Part shown: positions 45,788 through 54,263 of the stretch, piece after piece
Layout of the letters: each line of letters opens with the position of its first letter
Position numbering within the stretch: position 1 is the first letter of the stretch
NCBI GenBank assembly: GCA_003151335.1
Contig: PLXE01000094.1
Span: 27,910 to 91,909, forward strand
DNA from: Acidobacteriaceae bacterium
GTDB taxonomy: Bacteria; Acidobacteriota; Terriglobia; Terriglobales; Acidobacteriaceae
Reading direction: 5' to 3'
DNA: 64,000 nt
Notes under the pieces: model-generated
Databases searched by the model: none
Seen by the model: the letters and a program-made list of their open reading frames with translations, nothing else
What the model was told of the DNA's origin: nothing
Program-made: the position numbers and the translations under genes

Positions 45788-46609
45788 CTAATTCCGTCCG
45801 GCGGCGCGGAGTTGCTCTTCGCTCGCGGGCGGCACGGGGAAAGCGTCGCCTGCGCTCTCCAGCTTTCTTCCTTGCGGGCTAAACCGGGGAAGGCGGACCA
45901 GCCCCCAATGGTGAAACGCAAACTGGAGAGTCGTACCCATCACGCCCAGGCCATAGGTCACGCTGCGGCGAAAATTGATGGAAGACGCCTCTTCAAAGTA
46001 CTTGGTCGGGCAGGAGACCTCGCCGATGAGAAATCCGAAGTGCACACATTGCGCCAGCATCTGGTTGTCGAACACGAAGTCGGGAGAATTTTCTAGCAGC
46101 GGCAGCTCGGTCAAGACCTTGCGGCTGAACGCCCGATAGCCGGTGTGATACTCGGAGAGCTTGACGCCCAGGAACAGGTTCTCGAAGGCCGTCAAAAAAC
46201 GGTTGGAGATGTACTTGTACAGCGGCATGCCGCCATGCAACGCCTGGCCGCCTATGATTCGCGAGCCCAGCACCACGTCATACACCTCGTAAGCCACCAT
46301 GCTGGCCAGGGCGGTGATGAGCAGCGGCGTGTATTGATAATCCGGATGGACCATGACCACCACGTCGGCGCCCGCGGCCAGAGCTTCGCGGTAGCAAGTC
46401 TGCTGGTTCCCGCCATAGCCTAGGTTGCGGTCGTGCTCAAACACCGTCAGGCCCAACCGGCGGGCTACGTCCACGGTTTTGTCTTTGCTGTAATCGTCCA
46501 CCAGGATGCGGATGTCCACCAGGTCCGGGATTTCGCGGACCGTCGCTTCCAGCGTGCTCTCCGCGTTGTAGGCCGGCATCACCACCGCCACCCGTTTACC
46601 GTTGATCAT
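45788..46609 (-). CDS. GT2 glycosyltransferase, dolichol-phosphate-mannose-synthase-like
   Basis: The 273-aa protein begins [23 protein letters not shown] and has [35 protein letters not shown] (the DxD equivalent is HPD) and [15 protein letters not shown], as in polyprenyl-phosphate sugar transferases of the DPM1-like GT2 branch. No C-terminal TM domain is present, so it is likely a peripheral enzyme making a lipid-linked sugar at the inner face. It diverges from the GT21-like pair. Confidence 0.88.
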   Translation of the reverse strand: MINGKRVAVVMPAYNAESTLEATVREIPDLVDIRILVDDYSKDKTVDVARRLGLTVFEHDRNLGYGGNQQTCYREALAAGADVVVMVHPDYQYTPLLITALASMVAYEVYDVVLGSRIIGGQALHGGMPLYKYISNRFLTAFENLFLGVKLSEYHTGYRAFSRKVLTELPLLENSPDFVFDNQMLAQCVHFGFLIGEVSCPTKYFEEASSINFRRSVTYGLGVMGTTLQFAFHHWGLVRLPRFSPQGRKLESAGDAFPVPPASEEQLRAAGRN

Positions 46610-46745
46610 CGGGGCTCTCTTAGCGCTTATCCCGCAACATCTAGTACATGATACCGCGCCCCCGGCCGTTTCCTCGCAGAAGGCCGGCGGTGGCCCCGCT
46701 GATGTCGGCTGGGGCGCTTGACTCTGCTAATCTGAAAAGCTCTCC

Positions 46746-47915
46746 ATGCATTCTGCCCTCACCGCTGTTGCCGTGCTCTGCACGCTGCTGGCCCTGGCTG
46801 GCGCGGCATATTTCACGATGTGCATTGCAGCGGCCAAGCGCTTCCAGCGTGAGTGCTCCCGTCTTAGTCCTGGCGAAACGCCCTTCACTCCTCCGGTCAG
46901 TATCCTGAAGTCGCTGAAGGGGCTCGATCCCCACATGTACAGCGCTTTGCGCAGCCATTGTCAGCTCGATTACCCGCAATACGAAGTGTTGTTTGGCGTG
47001 AGCGACCTTGACGACCCGGCGCTGGTGCTGGTCGAGAAACTGCGTGAGGAATTTCCGCAAGCGAAGTTGCGCGTTGTGCATTGTCCGCAGGCGCTCGGCC
47101 TCAATGGCAAAGTCAGCAATCTTGTCCAGATGCTACCGCATGCGCGGCACGAGCACATCATCATCAACGACAGCGACATCATGGTGCCACGCGATTATCT
47201 TCAGCGCGTGCTTGCGCCCTTGGCGCAGCCGGGGGTTGGCATGGTCACGGCGCTCTATCGCGGACTGGCAGGCCGAACGCTGGGCTCGAAGCTCGAAGCG
47301 CTGGGGCTCAGCACCGACTTCAGCGGAGGCGTTCTGGTGGCCCGCGTTATGGAAGGCGGCATTCGTTTCGCACTGGGAGCGACCATCGCCACCAGCAAAA
47401 CTGTACTGCGCGAAATCGGCGGCTTGGAGCCCCTGGCCGGCTACCTCGGCGACGATTACGAACTCGGGGCGCGTACCGCCGCCGCGGGATACCAAGTCCG
47501 GTTGGCCGACATTGTCGTCGAGACTGCATTACCCGATTACAGCTTTCGCGATTTCTGGGCGCACCAGTTGCGCTGGGCACGCAACGTCAAGGACCGTCGC
47601 GGGGCACAGTATTTTGGACTGATCGTGAGCTTCGGGTTGATTTGGGCTGTGCTCGCCGTGGTGGCGGCGCCTGGCGCGTGGCGGACATGGCTGGCGCTGG
47701 CCGTTACTGCCGCTCTCCGCTTGACATCAGCCGTGGTGGTTGGCCGGGGAGTGCTCGCGGACCCACAGGTCTTGCGGGACCTATGCCTTCTACCGCTGCG
47801 CGACCTGGTTGCGCTGGCAATCTGGTTGGTCAGCTACTTCGGAGATGAAGTGGAATGGCGCGGAATGCGCTTCCGGCTGCGCCACGGAAAGCTCGAACGG
47901 ATTCAGCGAAGTTAG
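46746..47915 (+). CDS. HpnI/GT21-like membrane glycosyltransferase
   Basis: The 389-aa paralogue of the 20630 gene has an N-terminal TM, PVSILKSLKGLDPHMYS, GVSDLDDPAL, the acidic INDSDIMVPRDY, GDDYELGART and HQLRWARNVK (the QxxRW motif), then C-terminal TMs. It probably adds sugar to a membrane lipid such as a hopanoid or ceramide-like acceptor. Its 3' end overlaps that of the convergent third paralogue by 4 nt. Confidence 0.87.
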   Translation: MHSALTAVAVLCTLLALAGAAYFTMCIAAAKRFQRECSRLSPGETPFTPPVSILKSLKGLDPHMYSALRSHCQLDYPQYEVLFGVSDLDDPALVLVEKLREEFPQAKLRVVHCPQALGLNGKVSNLVQMLPHARHEHIIINDSDIMVPRDYLQRVLAPLAQPGVGMVTALYRGLAGRTLGSKLEALGLSTDFSGGVLVARVMEGGIRFALGATIATSKTVLREIGGLEPLAGYLGDDYELGARTAAAGYQVRLADIVVETALPDYSFRDFWAHQLRWARNVKDRRGAQYFGLIVSFGLIWAVLAVVAAPGAWRTWLALAVTAALRLTSAVVVGRGVLADPQVLRDLCLLPLRDLVALAIWLVSYFGDEVEWRGMRFRLRHGKLERIQRS

Positions 47916-49198
47916 TCGTGCCCGTGCGGAAGCGCGTCACTAGGCAAGCTGACAGGACGCTGCTCGGGCGTGATTCTGCCTCCATCGCCAAACTGGTAGG
48001 TTTCCCCGCGCCAGAAGAATGTCTTGCCAAAGAAGCTGGCTGCCCACACACCGAATCCCAGCAGGTCGCGTAGAGGATATAACCAGCATAGCCGCAGCGA
48101 ACGGCGGTCGCGCAGGATTCCCCATCCCACCACCAACGCCAACGACATGCGATTCAGCCAGGCCATCAGGAACAATTCGAGCCCAGCGCGCAAATGATTG
48201 CTGTGGCCCAAGCCCAACGACACCGCCAGCAAGCCGAACGGAACCGCATAGGTGAGACCCGACCCGACATGTCCCAGAGGTCGCGAGAAGCGCGTGCTCT
48301 TCATCCAGCGCAATTGATCGCCCAGCGTCCTCCGCAGCGAGCGGCTGGCGAGCACGTGTCCCACTTTGTAATGCGACAACACAACCTCATAACCGGCTCC
48401 CGCGATGCGGTTGCCGAGCACGAAGTCATCGGAGTAAAAATACGCGGTCTCGCGAATGCCGCCGATGGCTTCTATCGCGTCACGCCGCACTGCCATCGCG
48501 GCGCCCAGGGCAAACTTCATGCCGTCCACCATCTTGGCCGCGAGAACGCCGGAAGGCATCTCGATCGACATTCCCAGGGCGTCGAACTGCGACCAGAAAC
48601 CGCGAGCGGGAATGCCCTGGTAAAGACAGGTCACCAATCCGACTTTCGGATTCAACAAGGGCGGTATCACGCTGCGCAAGAAATCGGGGCGAACCAGAAC
48701 ATCGCTATCGCTGATAACCAGGAACTCGCCGGCGCAAGAGGCCATCATTTTGCTAAGCGAGTACACCTTGGCGTTCGGCCATGACGGCTCACCGGAGACT
48801 ACGATTCGCGTCGGCACCTGCGGGTACTTGGCCTGCAGCTGATCGACCACTCTGAGCGCCTGGTCGTCGAAGCTGCGGGCGCCAAAGACGATCGCGAACT
48901 CCGGGTAATCCTGCCGGAAGAAGCTTTCCAGGTTCTGCTCGAGCCTCGGTTCCCTGCCGTGAAGCGGCTTCAGGATGGTTATGGGAGGCAGGTCCCGCAG
49001 TGGCACGCCCAGGACTCGCCGCCGTTGGGTCCGGCAATTCATTGCGTAACGGACGGCCGCAAACAACACCATCCCAAGAAAGACGGTCGAGGTCAGCGAT
49101 CCCATCAGGGCGATGGACCACAACAGGTGCCGCAACACGTGCCATGCAGGAGCGGCGCTCGCCATCGCGAACAAGAACGGGTTTGCGGGGTCTATCAA
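47912..49198 (-). CDS. HpnI/GT21-like membrane glycosyltransferase
   Basis: The 428-aa third paralogue (alternative start 49165) has an N-terminal TM (IALMGSLTSTVFLGMVLF), TILKPLHGREPRLEQNLESF, FGARSFDDQAL, ISDSDVLVRPDF, SDDFVLGNRI and DQLRWMKSTR (QxxRW), then C-terminal TMs. Its first acidic motif (ARSFDD) differs from the CVDADD and GVSDLDD of the other two, hinting at a different donor or acceptor. It converges with the 46746 gene. Confidence 0.86.
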   Translation of the reverse strand: MIDPANPFLFAMASAAPAWHVLRHLLWSIALMGSLTSTVFLGMVLFAAVRYAMNCRTQRRRVLGVPLRDLPPITILKPLHGREPRLEQNLESFFRQDYPEFAIVFGARSFDDQALRVVDQLQAKYPQVPTRIVVSGEPSWPNAKVYSLSKMMASCAGEFLVISDSDVLVRPDFLRSVIPPLLNPKVGLVTCLYQGIPARGFWSQFDALGMSIEMPSGVLAAKMVDGMKFALGAAMAVRRDAIEAIGGIRETAYFYSDDFVLGNRIAGAGYEVVLSHYKVGHVLASRSLRRTLGDQLRWMKSTRFSRPLGHVGSGLTYAVPFGLLAVSLGLGHSNHLRAGLELFLMAWLNRMSLALVVGWGILRDRRSLRLCWLYPLRDLLGFGVWAASFFGKTFFWRGETYQFGDGGRITPEQRPVSLPSDALPHGHD

Positions 49199-49346
49199 GT
49201 ATGCTTTCTCAGGCCGCTAGAGATCCGTTCCCGAGCAACCACGCGAATCTAACCCAGTTCCCTGCTCGGCATGGTCGAATGCGGTTCCGCCAGAGCATTG
49301 ATTGTAACGACTGCTTGCCAGGATGTCTCAATTTGCTGGGTAAAGG

Positions 49347-51212
49347 CTACTGTTTGTACGGCACCATCCGATTCATGAGAATCAGCTTTCCACCGCTGCG
49401 CGCGAGCCGGTAGCTGCCGCTCTGCTTAATGAAGAGCGGCACACTGTCTTCTTCCACCCACAGAAACACGCGCTGCGGGCCTTTCCACAGGGCCTGCAGC
49501 GATGCGTCATCCTCGAAGATGGAGGGCGCATCCGGAAACAGCGCTCCGTAATACATGTTGCCTTCATCGCGTGAGTTCACAATATGGATGGGCTGGCGCA
49601 GGTAGAAGTTTAACGTGGAGGCGTCCTCATAAGTCCCATTGGCCACCAGTACGTCGCCGGGCCGGCACTCCTGCTCGATCGCGTCGGCAAGTTTCTTTGA
49701 CGAAAGGATGGGGGAGAAAATTACCAACCCTTGATGCACGGCGAAAAGCACGAACACCATCATGATGGTCAACACCCAGTTGCCAGCCTGGGCAAGATTG
49801 CGCCGCCGGTACCACACGTTCAGAAGCATACCCGCCAACAACGCAATCGAAAATATTGCCATAGGCGCTCGAAACAGTCCCAGTGCCCGCGGTGTGAGAT
49901 CGAAGATGTGCCCTAGCGAAAGCGCGTATTCGTCGGGGTTCTTTTTGAGCAGGTCGGCGAGATCGCTGTCGGCGGGCATGCTCCTGCTCTGCATCAGCAA
50001 GAACATTGCGACTGCGAAGATGACCACCGCGATGACGAGCAGGGCCGTGGAACCGATTCGGCCACTACGCCGCAACTTCGAAGCAGCGGGCGACTCGTCT
50101 TCCTGTTGCAGCCAGCCGCCGATCAGCAAGGCCAGTCCGGGCAGTGCAGGGATGGTGTAATACTCCTGGCGCGTGGAGAAGCTGAAGAACACCAGTATCA
50201 CTGTCGCCCAGATTGCGTATAGCAGCATCGCCCGTTGTCGCCGGTTCATCCCGCTACGCCACTCTCTCCAGCGATGCGGGACCTGTGCCAGCGACTGGAT
50301 GACGAATGCCGACCAGGGAAACAGCCACACCAGCATCAGTCCCCAGAAAACGACTAGGGGAACCGTGTCGTAGTCGGGTGGAATGCGCTTGCCCAGGTAA
50401 CGCAGAAACTGCTCATTGACGAAGTAGAACCAAAGAAAGCCGCGCGATTGTCCCGCAGGTGGATTCTCCAGCGTGGCTGCGATATGCCACGGCGCCGCAA
50501 TGACCAGCAGAACCGCGAAGCTGGAGAGCAGCCGTATGCGCAGCAGGTGTTTGAGATTGCCGGTCAGAATCAGATACAGCCCGATAATTGCCGCCGGAAA
50601 CACTAGGCCGATCAGTCCCTTGGTGAGCACGTTCAGGGCGGCGGTCGCCGCCAATCCCCAGCACGAAAGGCGCGAAGGAGGTTCCTCGTCCAACGTTCGG
50701 AGGAAGAAGTCAAGACCGAGCGTGAGCCACAACGCCACCAGCAGGTCAGGAATGATGAAGCGAGTGAAGATGTAGGGCCCGACCGAAACGGCCAGCACCA
50801 CTGCGGCCCAGAAACCTGCGCGTTCTCCGAGCGTCCGTTTGCCCAGGGAGTAAGTGGCCAGCAGCAGCGCCAACACGCCGAGCGCAAGCGGCAATCGGGC
50901 CGCCCAGTCCTTGGTCCCGAAAACTGTGTAGCTGGCCGCCATACCCCAATACATCAGCGGCGCTTTTTCCAGGTAACGAACACCGTCAATGTAGAGCGTG
51001 GTCCAGTCGTGGCGGACGATCAACTCGCGCGCCGCCTCAGCGTGGATCGAATCTGCGTCGTCCAGCAGCGGCGGCGAAAACAATCCCGGGATATATACGA
51101 CGGCCCAAAGCAGCACGATCCAAATCCAACGGCGGCGTGGCGAGGGCGAGTGGCTAGGGACTTGGTTCGAATCGGGACCGGCAATTGCTGTGCGGACTTG
51201 AGGAGAGGGCAT
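49347..51212 (-). CDS. ArnT/PMT-like (GT39/83) lipid-carrier-dependent glycosyltransferase
   Basis: The 621-aa polytopic protein has about 10-12 TMs. After TM1 the first external loop has LLDDADSIHAEAARELI (the acidic motif of GT-C enzymes), followed by YLEKAPLMYWGMAASYTVFGTKDWAARLPLAL. This is the ArnT/dolichyl-phosphate-mannose transferase layout that uses a polyprenyl-phosphate sugar. Its donor could be made by the DPM-like GT2 at 45788. A soluble C-terminal region (about residues 510-610) completes it. The acceptor is unknown. Confidence 0.9.
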   Translation of the reverse strand: MPSPQVRTAIAGPDSNQVPSHSPSPRRRWIWIVLLWAVVYIPGLFSPPLLDDADSIHAEAARELIVRHDWTTLYIDGVRYLEKAPLMYWGMAASYTVFGTKDWAARLPLALGVLALLLATYSLGKRTLGERAGFWAAVVLAVSVGPYIFTRFIIPDLLVALWLTLGLDFFLRTLDEEPPSRLSCWGLAATAALNVLTKGLIGLVFPAAIIGLYLILTGNLKHLLRIRLLSSFAVLLVIAAPWHIAATLENPPAGQSRGFLWFYFVNEQFLRYLGKRIPPDYDTVPLVVFWGLMLVWLFPWSAFVIQSLAQVPHRWREWRSGMNRRQRAMLLYAIWATVILVFFSFSTRQEYYTIPALPGLALLIGGWLQQEDESPAASKLRRSGRIGSTALLVIAVVIFAVAMFLLMQSRSMPADSDLADLLKKNPDEYALSLGHIFDLTPRALGLFRAPMAIFSIALLAGMLLNVWYRRRNLAQAGNWVLTIMMVFVLFAVHQGLVIFSPILSSKKLADAIEQECRPGDVLVANGTYEDASTLNFYLRQPIHIVNSRDEGNMYYGALFPDAPSIFEDDASLQALWKGPQRVFLWVEEDSVPLFIKQSGSYRLARSGGKLILMNRMVPYKQ

Positions 51213-51596
51213 TCTTCGTTCGACAGGCCCCCATTATAAAGGAGCCACCACAGCAGGAAAGGCGAAGGCAGTTCGTATTGGAGCGACCGAATTCTCAAGT
51301 ACATTCAGCTAGGCAGTGGTTCCGTCCCCGCCAACGAGGGGTCGGCCAGCCCGCCGGAAAGCTCGTAAGTTGAACGGTAACAATGAATGCTTCCACATTG
51401 TTTTGTCGAATAGTTAGCTCTCATTTGTGCAAAGACTGTCGAATCGTAGCTCGATTCTAGGGAATCTCAACCGCGGGCTGAGAGGGTGCCTGCTGCCTCG
51501 GCATCAACGGCCACGATAAGCATTCGGTGGTAGGATCTTGCTTCAAGATCCTTCAACATCCTTCAACCTCCAAGAAAAGAAAAAGGAGTTAATCAC
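51213..51596. other. Upstream region of alpha/beta hydrolase
   Basis: This 384-bp divergent gap holds the GGATCTTG palindrome (51533-51551), then ATCCTTCAAC repeated twice, and a strong AAAAAGGAG ribosome site before the hydrolase ATG. No gene was seen. Confidence 0.5.
51533..51551. promoter_or_regulatory. Palindrome, candidate operator for hydrolase
   Basis: GGATCTTG-CTT-CAAGATCC has perfect 8-bp arms. It lies about 46 bp upstream of the hydrolase ATG and is followed by two ATCCTTCAAC direct repeats. It may bind a dimeric repressor or form an RNA hairpin. Confidence 0.4.
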
Positions 51597-52442
51597 ATGA
51601 GCACAATTACAGTGAAAGATGGTGCGACCATTTACTACAAGGATTGGGGAACAGGTCAGCCCATCGTTTTCTCACACGGCTGGCCACTGACTGCGGACGA
51701 CTGGGACGGGCAGATGCTGTTCTTCGGGCAGCATGGCTATCGCGTCATTGCGCATGACCGGCGGGGGCATGGGCGTTCCAGCCAGACCTGGGACGGTAAT
51801 GAGATGGACACCTATGCGGACGATCTGGCGGCGCTAATCGAAGCGCTCGATCTCAAAAACGCCATCATGGTGGGGCATTCCACCGGCGGTGGCGAGGTCG
51901 CCCGCTATCTCGGTCGCCATGGCGCCCTGCGTGTCGCCAAGGCGGTGCTAATCAGCGCCGTGCCACCTCTCATGCTGAAAACCGAAAAGAATCCTGGCGG
52001 TCTGCCCCTCTCGGTCTTCGACGGCCTTCGGGCAACACTGACGGCCAACCGCCCGCAGTTCTACCAGGACATCACGCTTCCCTTTTACGGATACAACCGC
52101 CCGGGCGCAAAGATTTCGGAGGGCATCCGTGAGCGCTGGTGGTTGCAGGGCATGATGGGAAGCGTCAAGGCCCATTACGACTGCATTAAGGCGTTCTCGG
52201 AGACCGACTTCACCGAAGACCTGAAGCAGATCGACATCCCCGTGCTGGTGATGCATGGCGACGACGATCAGATTGTGCCGATTGGCGCCGCGGGTCTGAT
52301 GTCCGCGGAGATACTGAAGAATGCAACCCTGAAGGTCTATCCCGGCTTTCCGCATGGCATGCCCACCACCAACGCGGAGCAGATCAACACCGACTTGCTG
52401 GAGTTTTTTGGGAAAGCTCAGCAAAGCTCGAAAGCAGCCTGA
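51597..52442 (+). CDS. Alpha/beta hydrolase (non-heme chloroperoxidase type)
   Basis: The 281-aa enzyme starts behind AAGGAG. The catalytic triad is visible: nucleophile Ser in VGHSTGGG, acid Asp in [10 protein letters not shown], and His in GFPHGMPTT. The oxyanion region [11 protein letters not shown] and [10 protein letters not shown] place it in the chloroperoxidase/perhydrolase-like branch of alpha/beta hydrolases, which also hydrolyse esters. No signal peptide is present, so it is cytoplasmic. An IS110 remnant follows. Confidence 0.92.
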   Translation: MSTITVKDGATIYYKDWGTGQPIVFSHGWPLTADDWDGQMLFFGQHGYRVIAHDRRGHGRSSQTWDGNEMDTYADDLAALIEALDLKNAIMVGHSTGGGEVARYLGRHGALRVAKAVLISAVPPLMLKTEKNPGGLPLSVFDGLRATLTANRPQFYQDITLPFYGYNRPGAKISEGIRERWWLQGMMGSVKAHYDCIKAFSETDFTEDLKQIDIPVLVMHGDDDQIVPIGAAGLMSAEILKNATLKVYPGFPHGMPTTNAEQINTDLLEFFGKAQQSSKAA

Positions 52443-52462
52443 GTTCCAGACGCCGCGGCAGA

Positions 52463-52705
52463 TTGAAATGTTTGGAAGGGGTTGGTCTGCGTCGGTACGG
52501 CCCGAACCTTCCTCCGCCCAGGTTCGGACCGGATTCGCAGTTACGGCGCTGGGGACTGAAACTGGCGTCCAGTGGCGGCAAGCGCGGCAAGAAGCGAGCA
52601 GTGGTGGCGGTGGCTCGCAAGCTGGCGGTTCTGCTGCACTCTCTCTGGCGAAGTGGCGAACGGTATCGGCCGTTTCCCGACCAAGCCCTGGCGGTTGCGG
52701 TTTGA
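52463..52705 (+). pseudogene. IS110-family transposase C-terminal remnant
   Basis: The frame GPDSQLRRWGLKLASSGG and KKRAVVAVARKLAVLLHSLW matches the C-terminus of IS110/IS116/IS1328-type transposases. Only about 60-70 residues remain, with no start and no N-terminal DEDD domain. It is a truncated relic. The bases between it and the secreted-protein gene (to 52982) hold nothing else recognised. Confidence 0.75.
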
Positions 52706-52982
52706 TCGGGAGAACGGAACCTGGAACCTGAGTAGAAGCAAGCAACGTAACCCGTGATCGGAATGGTATCTCGCGTCGCGGCGACTGCGCTTGGACGCTG
52801 GGCTGCAAGCCAAGGCCGCAGGTTAGATAGCAGCGCCGCTTCATCAGTATCGGACACCAACAGGCACCGAGTCCCCAGGGGCTCACCCGAGTGCGAGCAG
52901 AGGTTGTTTCCCGACGGCTATCACCGGGGCGCGGTCAAGATTGCCGGGCTGAGAGTGCGGGGGGCCCAGCCAAGCTTCAAGG
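52706..52982. other. Intergenic sequence downstream of IS110 remnant
   Basis: These 277 bp show no clear gene, hairpin or repeat. They may include decayed IS110 end sequence. Confidence 0.4.
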
Positions 52983-53840
52983 CTACTGTGGCGGGGTCTG
53001 GCCGGCAGAGCCTGACGGAGCTTGGCTGGCGGCGTGATGAGAACTTGGCTTGGGTTTTCCGGCGTGCGGCTTGGCAGCGCTGGCCGCCCAATCGGAAAGC
53101 GCCTGCCACTGCGAGCAAGCGCCGCCCGCCTGCTTCACGCACACCTCGAAGGCGTACACCGGATGAATCTCCCAGCCGGAAAGCCGGTGCGGGTTGTCGG
53201 TGGGCGAGAAGCCCGGCTCGCCGCAAATTTTGTGGTCGGCGTCATACATAAGCTGGCCCGACACCCGGACCAGCGTGGTGTGGCCGATCTTGTCGAGATT
53301 GGTTTTTGTCCAGCTTGCGGGCCGGTAATGCGGGGTCATCTCGGCGCTGTTGCTCTGGCATTCGTCGGTAGTGGTGGACTGCGGCACCAGGGCGATGTGG
53401 ATGTCATTGGAAGCTTCGTCGTCCTTGACGTCGCAATTCACACCTTCGCCACTGCTGAGATCGGCATAGTGCGCCTCCAGCACGTAGCCGACAAACTGCA
53501 CGGCTGTACCCTCACCCAAGGCCACGAAGCCGGAGCGACTGGCCGGCATATTCTCTCCAGACCATTGCTGATATCCGGGAAGCGCTGCCACCATGGCTTG
53601 TTTGCTGAGCAAGTCTGCTTGCGCAATCGACTGATAACTTGTCCCGGCGCAAAAGTTATTCTTGGCTTGGTTCTGCAGCGCCGATCCACCCTGGCCTTTG
53701 CCGGTCAGCCCGCATGTGCCATCGATGGGGTGCCGCATTTCGATTGCTTTGAACGGATGGCACGTCATGGGGAACTTCTGCTGCCCCACCGCGACCGTGC
53801 CCAGTGCCATGGTGATTGCCACCAACCATTGCCACCTCAT
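52983..53840 (-). CDS. Secreted hypothetical protein, Cys-containing
   Basis: The 285-aa protein has a signal peptide (WLVAITMALGTVAVGQ). The mature part carries eight Cys or so, spaced in pairs (MTCHPF, GTCGLT, NNFCAG, VNCDV, DECQS, KICGEP, VCVKQAGGACSQ), which suggests disulfides in the periplasm. The C-terminus is low-complexity Lys/Pro/Ser/His-rich. It has a beta-rich part around LEAHYADLSSGEGVNC and SGWEIHPVYAFEVC. Family not recognised. Confidence 0.75.
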   Translation of the reverse strand: MRWQWLVAITMALGTVAVGQQKFPMTCHPFKAIEMRHPIDGTCGLTGKGQGGSALQNQAKNNFCAGTSYQSIAQADLLSKQAMVAALPGYQQWSGENMPASRSGFVALGEGTAVQFVGYVLEAHYADLSSGEGVNCDVKDDEASNDIHIALVPQSTTTDECQSNSAEMTPHYRPASWTKTNLDKIGHTTLVRVSGQLMYDADHKICGEPGFSPTDNPHRLSGWEIHPVYAFEVCVKQAGGACSQWQALSDWAASAAKPHAGKPKPSSHHAASQAPSGSAGQTPPQ

Positions 53841-53993
53841 ACACCCTCCTCAGCGCAAAACACGGCAGCGCTGGTTTCTGTCGATTTTCGCCCTCATGCG
53901 AGAACGCGCATCCGCAATCATACGCCCCAGGGCGATTTATGCGATGAGTTGAGCGGGGCCTCATTCACGAAAGAGCGAGGTGTCATGCTGAGC

Positions 53994-54263
53994 TCAGCGG
54001 GAAGAACAGAGCGCGTCTTTATGGTTCCGAGGCGCTGAGGTTGTGGCCGGCAAAAGTTTCGACTTAAAGCGGGGTAAATCTGGCTGCAGCCATGAGGTCC
54101 GTACCTTCTCCGCGAAGGCGTCAGTCTCCAAGGGCTGGCTAAAGTAGAAGCCCTGAATTTCATCGCAACCGTGGGCCCGCAGGAACGACATCTGTTCCTC
54201 GGTCTCCACGCCCTCGGCCAGCACCTTCAGGTTGAGGCTGTGTCCCATGCCGATTACCGCGGC
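53994..54263 (-). pseudogene. Out-of-frame C-terminal part of the EAL domain
   Basis: This frame reads AAVIGMGHSLNLKVLAEGVETEEQ, DEIQGFYFSQPLE and continues to the stop at 53994. These are the terminal motifs of EAL phosphodiesterases, directly continuing 54254-56041 but in another frame. A one-base loss near 54264 (ATA-CC-GCC where ATA-NNN-GCC is expected) accounts for it. Confidence 0.8.

Noticed and set aside
45640..45921. 93-aa minus-strand frame over MITE copy B
   Set aside because: Translation of the repeat, shared in part with copy C; not a gene.
46746..51212. Glycosyltransferase block as a full secondary-metabolite or capsule cluster
   Set aside because: Only individual transferases are present; no polymerase, flippase or nucleotide-sugar synthesis genes were seen nearby.
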